Below are positions 40,434 through 52,200 of a stretch of DNA of 64,000 bases, in pieces. The notes below the pieces were generated by a model. That model saw only the letters and a program-made list of their open reading frames with translations. It was not told the DNA's origin and searched no databases. Position 1 is the stretch's first letter. Each line of letters starts with the position of its first letter. The stretch lies in contig NZ_JANYMP010000002.1 in NCBI RefSeq assembly GCF_025061645.1, positions 498,494-562,493 on the forward strand. Direction: 5' to 3'. This DNA is from Umezawaea endophytica (GTDB lineage Bacteria > Actinomycetota > Actinomycetes > Mycobacteriales > Pseudonocardiaceae). Both the position numbers and the translations under genes were made by a program.

Positions 40434-41560
40434 GCGCGCACCCCGGCACTACCGGAGAGCTCGTACCCGTCCTCCGCGGTAGGGCCCGCGTCGACCCGGC
40501 CACCCGCCGCCGCGAACCGCTCGCGCAGACCGGCCAGTCCCGATCCCGCCTGCTCCTCCGGGACGCCCGCCACGCCGTCGTTCTGGAGGCGCACCCGCAC
40601 TTCCTCCCCTCGCACGGAGATCAGCACCGTGCACCGCTCGGCCTTGCTGTGCCGCAACACGTTCGTCGTGCCCTCCCGGACGAGCGCGCCGAACAACTGC
40701 TGGAGCTGCTCCGGCACCTCGCCCGCGTCGCCGACGACCGTCGTCGTGATGCCGACCGCCTCCAGGATGCCGACGGCGTTGGTGATCTCCGTGCCCAGGT
40801 CCGCCCGCCGGTAGCCCTGCACGACCTCGCGGGTCTCCGCCAACGCCGTCCGCGCCAGGTCCGCGATCTCGGCCGCCAGCTTGCGCGCGGTCTCGTCGTC
40901 CCGGCCGACCAGCCGCTCGGTCAGCTCCCCCTTGAGCGCGATGGCCTGGAGGTTGTGGCCCTGGATGTCGTGCAGGTCGGCGGCGAACCGCAGCCGCTCC
41001 TCGGCCACGGCCAGCGCCCGCGCGGTGTCGCGGGCCCGGTCGAGTTCCTGGACCAGCCGCCAGAACCACATCGTCGTCAGCTCGACGAACGCGAGCGTGG
41101 CGACGAGGGCGACCACCCCGATCACGTCGTCCGCGCCGGTCTCCGCGTTGCCCCAGGCGCCGACCGTGACGATCGCGGCGGTGCCGCCGACCCCGATGGC
41201 GACGCGCGCGGCCATCGGCGTCAGCAGGGCGACGTGCGCGATCACGGCGCCGGGCACGAACGCCCACAGGCCGCTCACCGGGTGCTGGGTCGACACGACG
41301 GCCCACGAGCCGAGCGCGACCGCGAACGTCGCGGCGTGCTCCGGCCACCGGACGCTCCCCGAACCGCCGCGCATGGCCAGCGACAGGTACCTGGAGTGCT
41401 GCACGACGACCACGGCCAGCGCCAACGCCAACCCGGTCGTCCTGACGGCGCCGTAGCCGCTGGTGGCCAGGTCCAGCGTCCCGCCCAACGTCAGCAGCGC
41501 CGGACCCATGGCCAACGAGAACCAGGTGTACTGGCGCAGTCGACCCATCGGGTTGCTCAC
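40430..41560 (-). CDS. Sensor histidine kinase (DesK-type)
   Basis: 376 residues; GTG start with TAGGTT ending 6 bases upstream. Five or six membrane helices (about 12-165) with short loops, then FAADLHDIQGHNLQAIALKG with His197 and a C-terminal HATPase (REGTTNVLRHSKAERCTVLI, GSGLAGLRERF). Intramembrane-type sensing kinase, coupled to its response regulator, divergent from an ABC exporter 108 bases away that it probably controls. Confidence 0.93.
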   Translation of the reverse strand: MSNPMGRLRQYTWFSLAMGPALLTLGGTLDLATSGYGAVRTTGLALALAVVVVQHSRYLSLAMRGGSGSVRWPEHAATFAVALGSWAVVSTQHPVSGLWAFVPGAVIAHVALLTPMAARVAIGVGGTAAIVTVGAWGNAETGADDVIGVVALVATLAFVELTTMWFWRLVQELDRARDTARALAVAEERLRFAADLHDIQGHNLQAIALKGELTERLVGRDDETARKLAAEIADLARTALAETREVVQGYRRADLGTEITNAVGILEAVGITTTVVGDAGEVPEQLQQLFGALVREGTTNVLRHSKAERCTVLISVRGEEVRVRLQNDGVAGVPEEQAGSGLAGLRERFAAAGGRVDAGPTAEDGYELSGSAGVRA

Positions 41561-41668
41561 AGCACGAACCTACGGACACCGGGCCGCCCGCGTCTGCTGA
41601 CATTTGTCACCGGAACCGGTGTTCTCCGGCACTACGCCCGCGCCGGGCGCGCGACCACCATTGTGGAC

Positions 41669-42586
41669 ATGACGAATCCGGTGATCCAGGTCGAGGGGCT
41701 GCGGTGCTCCTACGGCGACTTCGAAGCCGTGCGAGGGGTCGACTTCGAAGTCGCCCAGGGAGAGCTGTTCGGGCTGCTGGGCACGAACGGCGCGGGCAAG
41801 ACGACCACGATGGAAGCCGTCGAGGGGCTGCGGAAGGCGACACAGGGGACCGTGCGGGTGCTCGGTTCCGACCCGCTGACCGACCGCGGGGTGGTCCGGC
41901 CGCGGATCGGGATCATGTTGCAGGACAGCGGTTTCCCCGGTGACCTGACGGTCGCGGAGATGGTCGCGTTCTGGCAGGCCACCAGCAGCCGCGCGTCCGA
42001 CGCCGCCTCGGCCATCGAGGCGCTGGACCTCGCGCACCGCCGGGACGTGCGGATCAAGCAGCTCTCCGGCGGTGAACGGCGCAGGCTCGACCTGCTGCTC
42101 GCCACGCTCGGCAAGCCCGAGGTGCTGTTCCTCGACGAGCCGACGACCGGGCTCGACCCGGAGTCCCGGCTGCGCGTCTGGGAGGTCGTGCGCGGCCTGC
42201 TGGCCGAGGGGACGACGGTCGTGCTGACCACGCACTACCTGGAGGAGGCCGAGTCGCTCGCCGAGCGGATCGCGATCATGCACGCGGGCCGGATCGCCGT
42301 GTCGGGCCGGGTGTCGGACGTGCTGGCGCGGCAGCCCGCGCGCATCGGCTTCGACGTGCCCGCCGGGTTCGACGTCGGGGTGCTCCCGATGCTGCGCGGT
42401 GACGTCGTGCACGAGCCGTCCGGCCGCGTCGAGGTGCGCACCGGCGAACTCCAGCGCGACCTCGGCGAACTGCTCGACTGGGCACGCGGCGACGGCCGGG
42501 TCCTGACCGGCCTGCGGGCCAACCACGCCTCGCTCGAAGACGTGTTCCACGCCGTCCGGGCCGACGAGAAAGTGATGTCCCGATGA
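41669..42586 (+). CDS. ABC transporter ATP-binding protein
   Basis: 305 residues. Walker A GTNGAGKTT, signature LSGGERRRL, Walker B VLFLDEPTTGLD, switch LTTHYLEEAESL and a C-terminal DrrA-like domain ending in SLEDVFHAV. Coupled to the permease by ATGA. Exporter ATPase; with the divergent two-component system it forms a sensing-export cassette like the one at 2425-5778. Confidence 0.94.
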   Translation: MTNPVIQVEGLRCSYGDFEAVRGVDFEVAQGELFGLLGTNGAGKTTTMEAVEGLRKATQGTVRVLGSDPLTDRGVVRPRIGIMLQDSGFPGDLTVAEMVAFWQATSSRASDAASAIEALDLAHRRDVRIKQLSGGERRRLDLLLATLGKPEVLFLDEPTTGLDPESRLRVWEVVRGLLAEGTTVVLTTHYLEEAESLAERIAIMHAGRIAVSGRVSDVLARQPARIGFDVPAGFDVGVLPMLRGDVVHEPSGRVEVRTGELQRDLGELLDWARGDGRVLTGLRANHASLEDVFHAVRADEKVMSR

Positions 42587-43281
42587 TCCTCGCACTGAGC
42601 CGCACCGAGCTGACCCTGTTGCTGCGCAACAAGACCGCCGCCTCGCTGGCGTTGGCGATGCCGCTGCTGATCGGCGCGCTGCTGATGGTGAACGGCCCGT
42701 CCGGCTGGACGTTCATCATCGTCCTGCAACTGGTGATGATGCTCGGGTTCACCGTCTACATGACCGTCACGACGTCGCTCGTCAGCCGCCGCCAGGACCT
42801 CTACCTCAAGCGCTTGCGCACCGGCGAGGCCTCCGACCAGGTGGTGGTCGCGGGCCTGCTCGTGCCGACGGTCGTGCTCGGCCTCGTGCAGGCCGTGGTG
42901 CTGATGGGGATGAGTAAGATCGCGGGCGCGCCGCTGCCGGAACGCCCGCTGCTGCTGGCGCTCGCGGTCGTCGGCGGCACCGCGATGTGCTGCGCGGTCG
43001 GTGTCGCCACCAGCGGCATCACTTCGACCCCCGAACTCGCCCAGATCACCACCGCCCCGTTCTTCTTCGCCCTGTTCGGCGGCGCGATCTGGGCGCTGGT
43101 GACCGACACCGTCGACTACCGCGTGCTGCTGGTGCCCGGCGGCCAGGTCGCCGAGCTGATCAAGGCCGCCTGGGGCGGGCCGACGGACAACGTGGGCATG
43201 GCGCTGGCCGCACTCGTCGCGTGGGTCGCGATCGGGTCCGGCCTCGCCATCCGCTACTTCCGCTGGGAACCCCGCTCCTAG
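42583..43281 (+). CDS. ABC-2 type transporter permease
   Basis: 232 residues, six membrane helices (e.g. [40 protein letters not shown]). ATG overlaps the ATPase stop. Its stop overlaps the convergent PKS stop by 4 bases, so transcription from both ends meets here without an evident terminator. Confidence 0.92.
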   Translation: MILALSRTELTLLLRNKTAASLALAMPLLIGALLMVNGPSGWTFIIVLQLVMMLGFTVYMTVTTSLVSRRQDLYLKRLRTGEASDQVVVAGLLVPTVVLGLVQAVVLMGMSKIAGAPLPERPLLLALAVVGGTAMCCAVGVATSGITSTPELAQITTAPFFFALFGGAIWALVTDTVDYRVLLVPGGQVAELIKAAWGGPTDNVGMALAALVAWVAIGSGLAIRYFRWEPRS

Positions 43282-46200
43282 GCCCCGAACTCCTGGTCGA
43301 TGAGGGCGAACATCTCGTCGTCGTCGGCCGCGTCGATCTGGTCGACGATGCTGGTCCCGCCGCCCGACGGCGCGCAGCGGGTCAGCAGGGACTGGAGGCG
43401 CCCGACCACGGCGGCGCGGGTGTCGCCGTCGAGGTCGGTCCTGGCCACCGCGTTCTCCAACTGGGCCAGTTCGTCCAGCACCGGGACGTGGACCTGGTCG
43501 TCCAGTTCCAGCGCGGTGCGCAGGAACTCGACCAGCGCGGTCGACGTGGGGTAGTCGAAGATGAGCGTCGCGGGCAGGGCCAGACCCGTGGAGGAGCCGA
43601 GGGTGTCGCGCAGCTCCACGGCGCTCAGCGAGTCGAAGCCCAGGTCGCCGAACGCGCGATCCGGTTGCACCGCCTCGATCCCGCTGTGGCCGAGCACGGC
43701 GGCCACCCGCGAGCGGACCAGGTCCATCAGGTGGCGGTCCTGCTCCATCGGGGTCAGCGCCGCCAGTTCGCCCACCAGGGTCGAGCGGTCCGGGGTGGCG
43801 GCCCGCGGGGCCTGCGCGACCTCCGGCAGGTCGGCGATCAGCGGACTGGGCCGGGCGGCGGTGAACACGGCCGCGAACCTCTGCCAGTCGACGTCGGCGA
43901 CCGTGACGGTGGTGTCGTGCTGGGCCAGCGCTTCTCCCAGCGCCGTCAGCGCCTGCGCGGACGGCAGGGCCACGACACCGCGCAGGCGCAGGGCTTCCGT
44001 GGCCTCGGCGTCGGCCATGCCGCCACCGGCCCACGGGCCCCAGGCGACCGACAGGGCTGCCGCGCCGCGGGCCGACCGGGCTTCCGCCAGGCCGTCCAGC
44101 GCGGCGTTCGCCGCGGAGTAGGCGGCCTGGGCTCCGCTGCCCCAGGTGGCCGAGATGGAGGAGAACAGGACGAACGCGTCCACGTCGCCCACCAGCTCGT
44201 CGAGGTGGCGGGCACCGGTGACCTTGGCGGCCAGCACGGCGTCGAACTCGTCGGTGTCGTGCTCGTGGATGGGGCGGACCAGTTCGGTGCCCGCCGCGTG
44301 GAACACGGAGGTCGGCGGGTGTTCGGCGACCAGCGCGGCCACGGCGGCGCGGTTGGTCGTGTCGCACGCGGCGACCGTGACGCGGGCGCCGAGCGCTTCC
44401 AGTTCGGCGGTCAACCCGGCCGCGCCGGGCGCCTCGGGGCCCCTGCGGGAGGTGAGGACCAGGTGGTCGACGCCCGCCGCGGCGAGCCAGCGGGCGACGT
44501 GACCGCCGAGCGCGCCGGTGCCGCCGGTGATGAGCGCGGTGCCACCGGGCGTCCACGGCCGGGCGTTCGCACGGGCCGGGGCGTGGGCCAGCCTGCGGCC
44601 GAAGACCCCGCCCGCGCGGATGGCCACCTGGTCCTCGCGGCCCGCCAGCACGGTGAGGAGCCGGTGCAGGCCTTCACCGTCCATCGTGGACGGCAGGTCG
44701 ACCAGCCCACCCCAGCGCTCGGGGTGTTCCAGTGCGACGACCCGGCCCAGGCCCCACACGGCGGCCTTGAGGGGGTCGACGTGGTCGTTGCCGGTCGACA
44801 CCGCGCCGCGGGTCAGGCACCACAGCGGTGCGTCGAGGCCCGCGTCGCCGAGGGCTTGGACGAGCACGAGGGTCGCCTCGGGGTCGCGGGCCAGCGCCAG
44901 GACGCCGTCGGCCGGACCGGCGTCGGCGATGGACTTCGCCAGCGCGCCGCGGTCGGAGTAGGCGTCGACCGGGACGACGTCGAGGCCGTGGGCGGCCAGA
45001 CCCGCGAGGAGGGCGGCCTCGTGCAGGTCCGCGACGACCAGCCAGCGGCCGGACGCGGTGGTGGAGCCGGGGTCGACGGGCTGCCAGCGGGCGCGGTAGC
45101 GCCAGCCGTCCACCGCCGAGCGCTCGCGGCTGCCGCGCCGCCACGTGGACAGCGCGGGCAGGACGTCCCGCAGCGGCAGGTCGCCGGACAGGTCGAGACC
45201 CGCCAGCGAGGCCAGGTCCTCCTGCTCGACGGCGGCCCAGAACTCGGCGTCCGCCGCGGCGCTCGCGCTCGACCTCGGTGCGGCGTCGAGCCAGAAGCGG
45301 TCGTGCTGGAACGCGTACGTCGGCAGGGCGACGCGCTGGGCGCCGGTGTCCGCGAACATCCCGGCCCAGTCCACGTCCACGCCGCGGGCGTGGACCTTGC
45401 CCAAGGCCTTGAGCAGCGTGCGCGGTTCCGACCGGTCCGCGCGCAGGGCCGTGACCAGCACGGCCTGCTGGACGCTGTCCGCGCCCATCGCGGTGAGCAC
45501 ACCGTCCGGGCCCAGTTCGAGGAACGTGCCGACGCCCTCGGCTTCGAGGGTGGTGACCGCGTCGGCGAAGCGGACGGCCTCGCGGACGTGGCGGACCCAG
45601 TACTCGGGCGAGGTGATCTCCTCGGCGGTGACGAGCTTCCCGGTCAGCGTCGAGACGATCGGGACGCGCGGGGCCGCGTAGTCGAGGCCCTTCGCCACCA
45701 CCTGGAACTCGTCGAGCATGTCGTCCATGCGCGGTGAGTGGAACGCGTGGGAGACGGTGAGGCGCTTGGACTTGCGGTCGCCGAACCGGCTGATCACGGC
45801 GGTGACCGCGTCCTCGTCGCCGGAGACGACGACGGACGTGGGGCCGTTGACGGCGGCGATGGACACGCGGTCGGTCAGGTGGGGCAGTACCTCGTCCTCT
45901 GTGGCCTGCAAGGCGATCATCGCGCCGCCGGTCGGGAGGGCCTGCATGAGCTTGCCGCGCGCGGCGACCAGGGTCGCGGCGTCTTCCAGGGACAGGACCC
46001 CGGCGACGTGGGCGGCGGCGAGTTCGCCGATCGAGTGGCCAGCGAGGAACTCCGGTGTGACGCCCCAGGATTCGACGAGTCGGTAGAGCGCGACCTCGAG
46101 CGCGAACAGGGCGGGCTGGGTGAACTCGGTCTGGTTGAGCAGGTCGGCGTTGGTGAAGGCCTCGCGGACGCGGGGATCGAACTGGTCGCACACCGCGTCG

Positions 46201-49200
46201 AACGCCTGCGCGAACACCGGGTAGGCGGCGTGGAGTTCCTGGCCCATCCCGATCCGCTGGCTGCCCTGGCCGGTGAACAGCACCGCCAGCCTGCCGCCGG
46301 ACGCCGAGCCCGCGTCGATCGTGGCGAGTTCGCGGACGAGGTCTTCGTGGGTCTCGGCGACGACCACGGCCCGGTGCTCGAACAGCGACCGGGTGGTGGC
46401 CAACGAGAAGCCCAGGTCGGTCAGGTCGGTCGGCGGCAGCGCCGCGACGCGGTCCGCCTGTGCCCGCAACGATTCCGGCGACCTGGCGGACAGCACGACC
46501 GGCACCAGCGGCAACGGCTTGCGCTGCGCAGCCCCACCGACGGGCCGGGAAGGACCAGAGCTGCCGAAGCCGCTGGTCGCGGCTTCGGGCGCCTGCTCCA
46601 GGATCAGGTGCGCGTTGGTGCCGCCGATGCCGAACGCGGACACACCCGCACGACGCGGGTTGCCGGTTTCGGGCCACGCCCGCGCGTCGGTGAGCAGCTC
46701 GACCGCGCCGGAAGCCCAGTCGACGTGCGGGGAGGGCTCGTCCACGTGCAGGGTCTTGGGCGCGATGCCGTGCCGGATCGCCTGGACCATCTTGATCACG
46801 CCCGCGACACCCGCGGCGGACTGGGCGTGGCCGATGTTGGACTTGAGCGAGCCGAGCAGGACGGGGTTCTCGCGGTCCTGGCCGTAGGTCGCGAGCACGG
46901 CCTGCGCCTCGATCGGGTCGCCGAGCTTCGTGCCGGTGCCGTGCGCCTCGATCACGTCGACGTCGGCGGGCGAGAGGCCGGAGTTGGCGAGGGCCTGGCG
47001 GATGACGCGCTGCTGGGACGGGCCGTTGGGGGCGGTCAGCGTGCTGGACGCGCCGTCCTGGTTGACCGCCGAACCCCGCACCACGGCGAGCACGTCGTGC
47101 CCGTTGCGCCGCGCGTCCGACAGGCGTTCGACCAGGAGCATCCCGACGCCCTCGGCCCAGCCGGTGCCGTCGGCGCCCGCGGCGAACGCCTTGCAGCGGC
47201 CGTCGGCCGACAGACCGCTCTGCTTGGCGAACTCCTCGAAGAGGGCGGGGGTGGACAGGACCATCACGCCGCCCGCGAGGGCGAGGTCGCACTCACCGCG
47301 CCGCAGCGCCTGAGCGGCCAGGTGCAGCGCCACCAACGACGACGAGCACGCCGTGTCGACGGTCATCGCCGGGCCTTCGAGGCCGAACGTGTAGGCGATG
47401 CGGCCGGACATGACGCTGGGCGTGCTGCCGGTGAGCAGCAGGCCCGCCAGCTCGTCGGGGACGGTGACGCCGCCGCTGCCGTAGTCCGTGGCGCTGCCGC
47501 CGATGAAGACACCGGCCTGGCTGCCGCGCAGCGCGGCCGGGTCGAGCCCGGCGCGTTCGAAGGTCTCCCACGTGGTTTCCAGCAGCAGCCGCTGCTGCGG
47601 GTCCATCGCGAGGGCTTCACGGGGGGAGATGCCGAAGAACGCCGGGTCGAAGTCCGTGGCGTGGTCGACGAAACCGCCGCCCGCGACGTCGAAGTCGAAG
47701 TCCTCCACGGCCCAGCCGCGGTCCACCGGCAGCGGCGCGATGGCGTCGCGACCCGTGGACACGAGGTCCCACAGGTCTTCCGGCGACCGGACGCCGCCGG
47801 GCAGGCGGCACGCCATCGACACGATCGCGATGGGCTCGTCGGAGCCGACGGTCGCCGCCACGGCCTGAGCCGGACCGCTGCCCGCCGCGTCGACGAGTTC
47901 GGTGCGGAGGTGGCCCGCGAGCGCCTGCGGCGTCGGGTAGTCGAAGACGACGGTGGCGGGCAGCCGGAGTCCGGTGGCGCTGCTCAGGGTGTTGCGGAGT
48001 TCCACGGCGGACAGGGAGTCCAGGCCCATGTCGACCAGACCCCGGCCCGGCTGGACCTGCTGCGCGGAGGAGAAGCCGAGCACGACGGCGACCTGGCCGC
48101 GGACCATGTCCAGCAGCAGTTCGTCCTGCTCGGCGGGGCTCAGCGAACCGAGCTTCTGGCTCCACTGCGAGGATTCCGCGCCACTGCCCGCAGCGGCCCG
48201 GCGCACCGGCACGCGGACCAGGCCGCGCAGCAACGGGTGCAGGTCGTTCTTGGCGGACCGCAGGGAACCGAGGTCGAGCTTGATCGGCACGGTGACCGGC
48301 TCGTCCAGCACCAGCGCGGAGTCGAACAGCGCCATGCCCTCCGCCATCGCCAGCGCGGGCATCCCGGCGCGGGCCATGCGGGCGAGGTCGACCTTCGACA
48401 GGCCCGCGCCCATGCCCGCGCTCTGGTCCCAGAGCCCCCACGTCAGCGCGATGCCCGGCAGGCCCAGCGAGCGGCGGTGGGCGGCGAGGCCGTTGAGGTA
48501 GGTGTTCGCGGCGGCGTAGTTGGCCTGCCCCGGTGAGCCAAGCAGGCCCGCGGAGGAGGAGAACAGGACGAACATCGCCAGGTCGCGGTCGCGGGTCAGC
48601 TCGTGCAGGTGCCACGCGGCGTCGACCTTCGGCGCGAACACGGTGTCGATCCGGTCCGGCGTCAGGGATTCCACGATGCCGTCGGCCAGGACACCGGCCG
48701 TGTGCACGACGCCGGACAGGGTCGGGATGCCCGCCAGCAGCGCTTCCAGCGAGGCGCGGTCGGACACGTCGCAGGCGACGACGTCGACCTGGGCGTCCAG
48801 TTCGGCCACGAGTTCGGCCGCGCCAGGGGCGTCCGGGCCGCGGCGGGAGGTGAGGACCAGGTGCCGAACGCCTTGGCCGACCAGGTGCCTGGCCAGTTCC
48901 GCGCCGAGCCCGCCGGTGCCGCCGGTGATCAGCACGGTGCCGTCGAGCTTCGCCGGGATGGTCAGCACGACCTTGCCGATGTGCTTGGCCTGCCCCAGGT
49001 AGCGGAACGCCTCGGGCGCGCGGTGCAGGTCCCAGGCGGTGACCGGCAGCGGGCGCAGGCTGCCCGCGGAGAACCAGTCGTAGAGCTGGTGGAGCATCTC
49101 CTTGATGCGGTCCGGTCCGGCCTCGATCAGGTCGAACGCGCGGTAGCGGACGCCGGGGTACTGGGCGGCGACCTCGTCGACCTCGCGGACGTCGGTCTTG

Positions 49201-52200
49201 CCCATCTCCACGAACCGGCCGCCGCCGTCCAGCCCGACCAGGCGCAGCGAGGCGTCCACGAACTCGCCCGAGAGCGCGTCCAGGACGACGTCGACACCAC
49301 GACCGCCGGTGGCGGTGGTGAACTGCCGCTCGAACTCCGTGGTGCGGGAAGAGGCGATGTGGTCGTCGGGGATCCCGGCGGCGCGCAGCACGTGCCACTT
49401 GCCGGTGGACGCGGTGCCGTAGACCTCCGCGCCCAACTGGCGGGCCACCTGCGTGGCGGCCATGCCGACACCACCGGCGGCGGCGTGGATCAGCACCGAC
49501 TCGCCCGCGCCGAGACCGGCCAGGTCGCCGAGGCCGTACAACGCGGTCAGGAACACCAGCGGCACACCGGCCGCCTCGGTGAACGTCCACCCCGCGGGCA
49601 TCGGGCACACCATCCGGTGGTCGGCGACGGCGACCGGCCCGAAGGCCGCGTCCATCATGCCCATCACCCGGTCGCCCGGCGCGAGACCGTCCACACCGGA
49701 CCCGACGGCCAGCACGACACCGGCGGCTTCCAGGCCCATCAGGCCCGCGTCGCCGGGGTACATGCCCAGCGCGTTCATCACGTCGCGGAAGTTCACGCCC
49801 GCCGCGCGCACACCGATCCGCACCTCGTGCGGCTCCAGGTCGCGCGTGACCTCGGGCCAGGGGATCGTGACGAGGTTGTCGACCGTGCCCTGCTCGGTGA
49901 AGTCCATCCGCCACGGGCCGTCGCCCTCGAACGCGGGCACGGTGCCCGCGAACGCCCGCACCAGGCGCGGCGCGAACGCCTTGCCGCCGCGGATCGCGAC
50001 CTCGCCCTCACCGGCGGCGACCAGGGCGGCCGCGTCGAGCTGGTCGGGGGAGTCGGTGTCCACCAGGAAGATCCGGTCCAGGTGCTCGGACTGGGCCGCC
50101 CGCACGAGCCCGGACGCGGCGGCGTGCGCGAGGTTCGGCACGTCCTCGCCGGGCAGCACCGCGACGGCGCCGCTGGTGACCACGACGAGCACGTCGTCGC
50201 CCGCCAGGTGTTCCTGGAGGTCGGCCAGCACGCGGGCCGTGACCTCGCGGGGGTCGCCGTCGGGGGCGTGCAGCACCACGGGCCGGGCGGCGTTCTCCTG
50301 GCCCTCCAACGACAACGCGGTCCAGTCGACGCGGAACAGCGAGTCGGACTTGGCGCCGCCGGACTTGATGCCGCCGATCTGCCGCAGCACCAGCGAGTCG
50401 ACGCGCGCCACGGGTGCGCCGCCGCCGTCGGCGACGCTGATCGACACGCCCTGCCCGGCGGGGGAGATCCTGGCGCGCAACGTGGTCGCGCCCGCGGCGT
50501 AGAGGCTGACGCCGTTCCAGGAGAACGGGAGCGAGCCGGTCTCCTGCTTCTCCGCGCCGAGCCCGAGCGCGTGCAGCACCGAGTCCAGCAGCGCCGGGTG
50601 CACGCCGAACTGGGACGCGGGGCGGTGTTCGGCGTCGGGGAGGCCGACCTCGGCGTAGAGGTCGTCGCCGTCGCGCCACGCGGCCTTGAGGCCCCGGAAC
50701 ACCGGGCCGTAGACCAGACCCGACTCGGCGAGGTCCTCGTAGACCGAACCCAGCTCGACGGTCTCGGCGCCCGGCGGTGGCCAGGTGGCGAGGTCGAACC
50801 CGGCGGGCACGCGCTCGTCGGTCAGCACGCCGATCGCGTGCGTCGTCCACTCGTCGGTGTCCTGGCGGGAGTACACGGTGATCGCGCGCCGCTCGGAGGC
50901 GTCCGGTTCCGCGACCGAGACGCACAGCGTCACCGCGCCCTGCTGGGGCAGCACGAGCGGTGCTTGGAGCAGCAGCTCTTCGAGGTGGCCGCAGCCGAGT
51001 TCGTCACCGGCGCGGATCGCGAGTTCCACCAGGGCGGTGCCGGGCACGACGGCGTTGCCGGAGACGACGTGGTCGCCCAGCCACGCGTGACCCGCCAGCG
51101 ACAGGCGGGCGGTGAACAGCGTGCCGCCGCCGGGCGCGGACAGGACCGCGGCGAGCAGCGGGTGGTCGGCAGAGCCGAGACCGGCCGAGGTCACGTCCTG
51201 CGCGGCCTGGCCGCTCTCCACCCAGTAGCGCTCGCGCTGGAAGGCGTAGGTGGGCAGCGGCACCCGCCGCGCGCCCGACCCGGCGTAGAAGGCGGTCCAG
51301 TCGACCGGCGCGCCGCTCACGTGCGCGGCGCCGAGCGCGGTGACGATCGCCCGCACCTCGTCGCGGTCCTTGCGCAGCGACGGGACGAGCCGCGCCCTGG
51401 TCGCGGTCTCCGAGGCCATCGCGGTCAGCACGCCGTCGGGGCCCAGCTCCAGGAACGTCGTGACGCCCTCGGATTCCAGCGTCCGCACGGCGTCCGCGAA
51501 GCGGACGGCCTCGCGGACGTGGCGGACCCAGTACTCCGGCGAGGTGATCTCCTCGTCCGTGACGAGCTTGCCGGTCAACGTGGAGACGATCGAGGTGGTG
51601 GGAGCGTTGAAGGTCAGCCCCTCCGCCACCGCGCGGAACTCGGCGAGCATGCCGTCCATGCGGGGGGAGTGGAACGCGTGGGACACGGTGAGCCGCTTGG
51701 ACTTGCGGTCGGTGAACTGGGCGATCACGGCGGTGGCCGCGTCCTCGTCGCCCACGATGACGATCGAGCGGGGCCCGTTGATCGCGGCGATGGACACGCG
51801 GTCGGTCAGGTGCTTCCGGACCTCGTCCTCGGTGGCCTGCAAGGCGATCATCGCACCGCCGGTCGGCAACGCCTGCATCAGCTTGCCGCGCGCGGCGACC
51901 AGCGTCGTGGCGTCGTCGAGCGACAGAACTCCGGCGACGTGCGCGGCGGCGAGTTCACCGATGGAGTGGCCCGCGAGGAAGTCCGGTGTGACGCCCCAGG
52001 ATTCGACCAGGCGGTAGAGGGCGACCTCGATGGCGAAGAGGGCGGGCTGGGTGAACTCGGTCTGGTTGAGCAGGTCGGCGTCGTTCAGGGCTTCGCGGAG
52101 CCGCGGGTCGAACCGGTCGCACACGGCGTCGAACGCCTCGGCGTAGACCGGGAACGCGGCGTGCAGCGCCTGCCCCATCGCGATCCGCTGGCTGCCCTGG

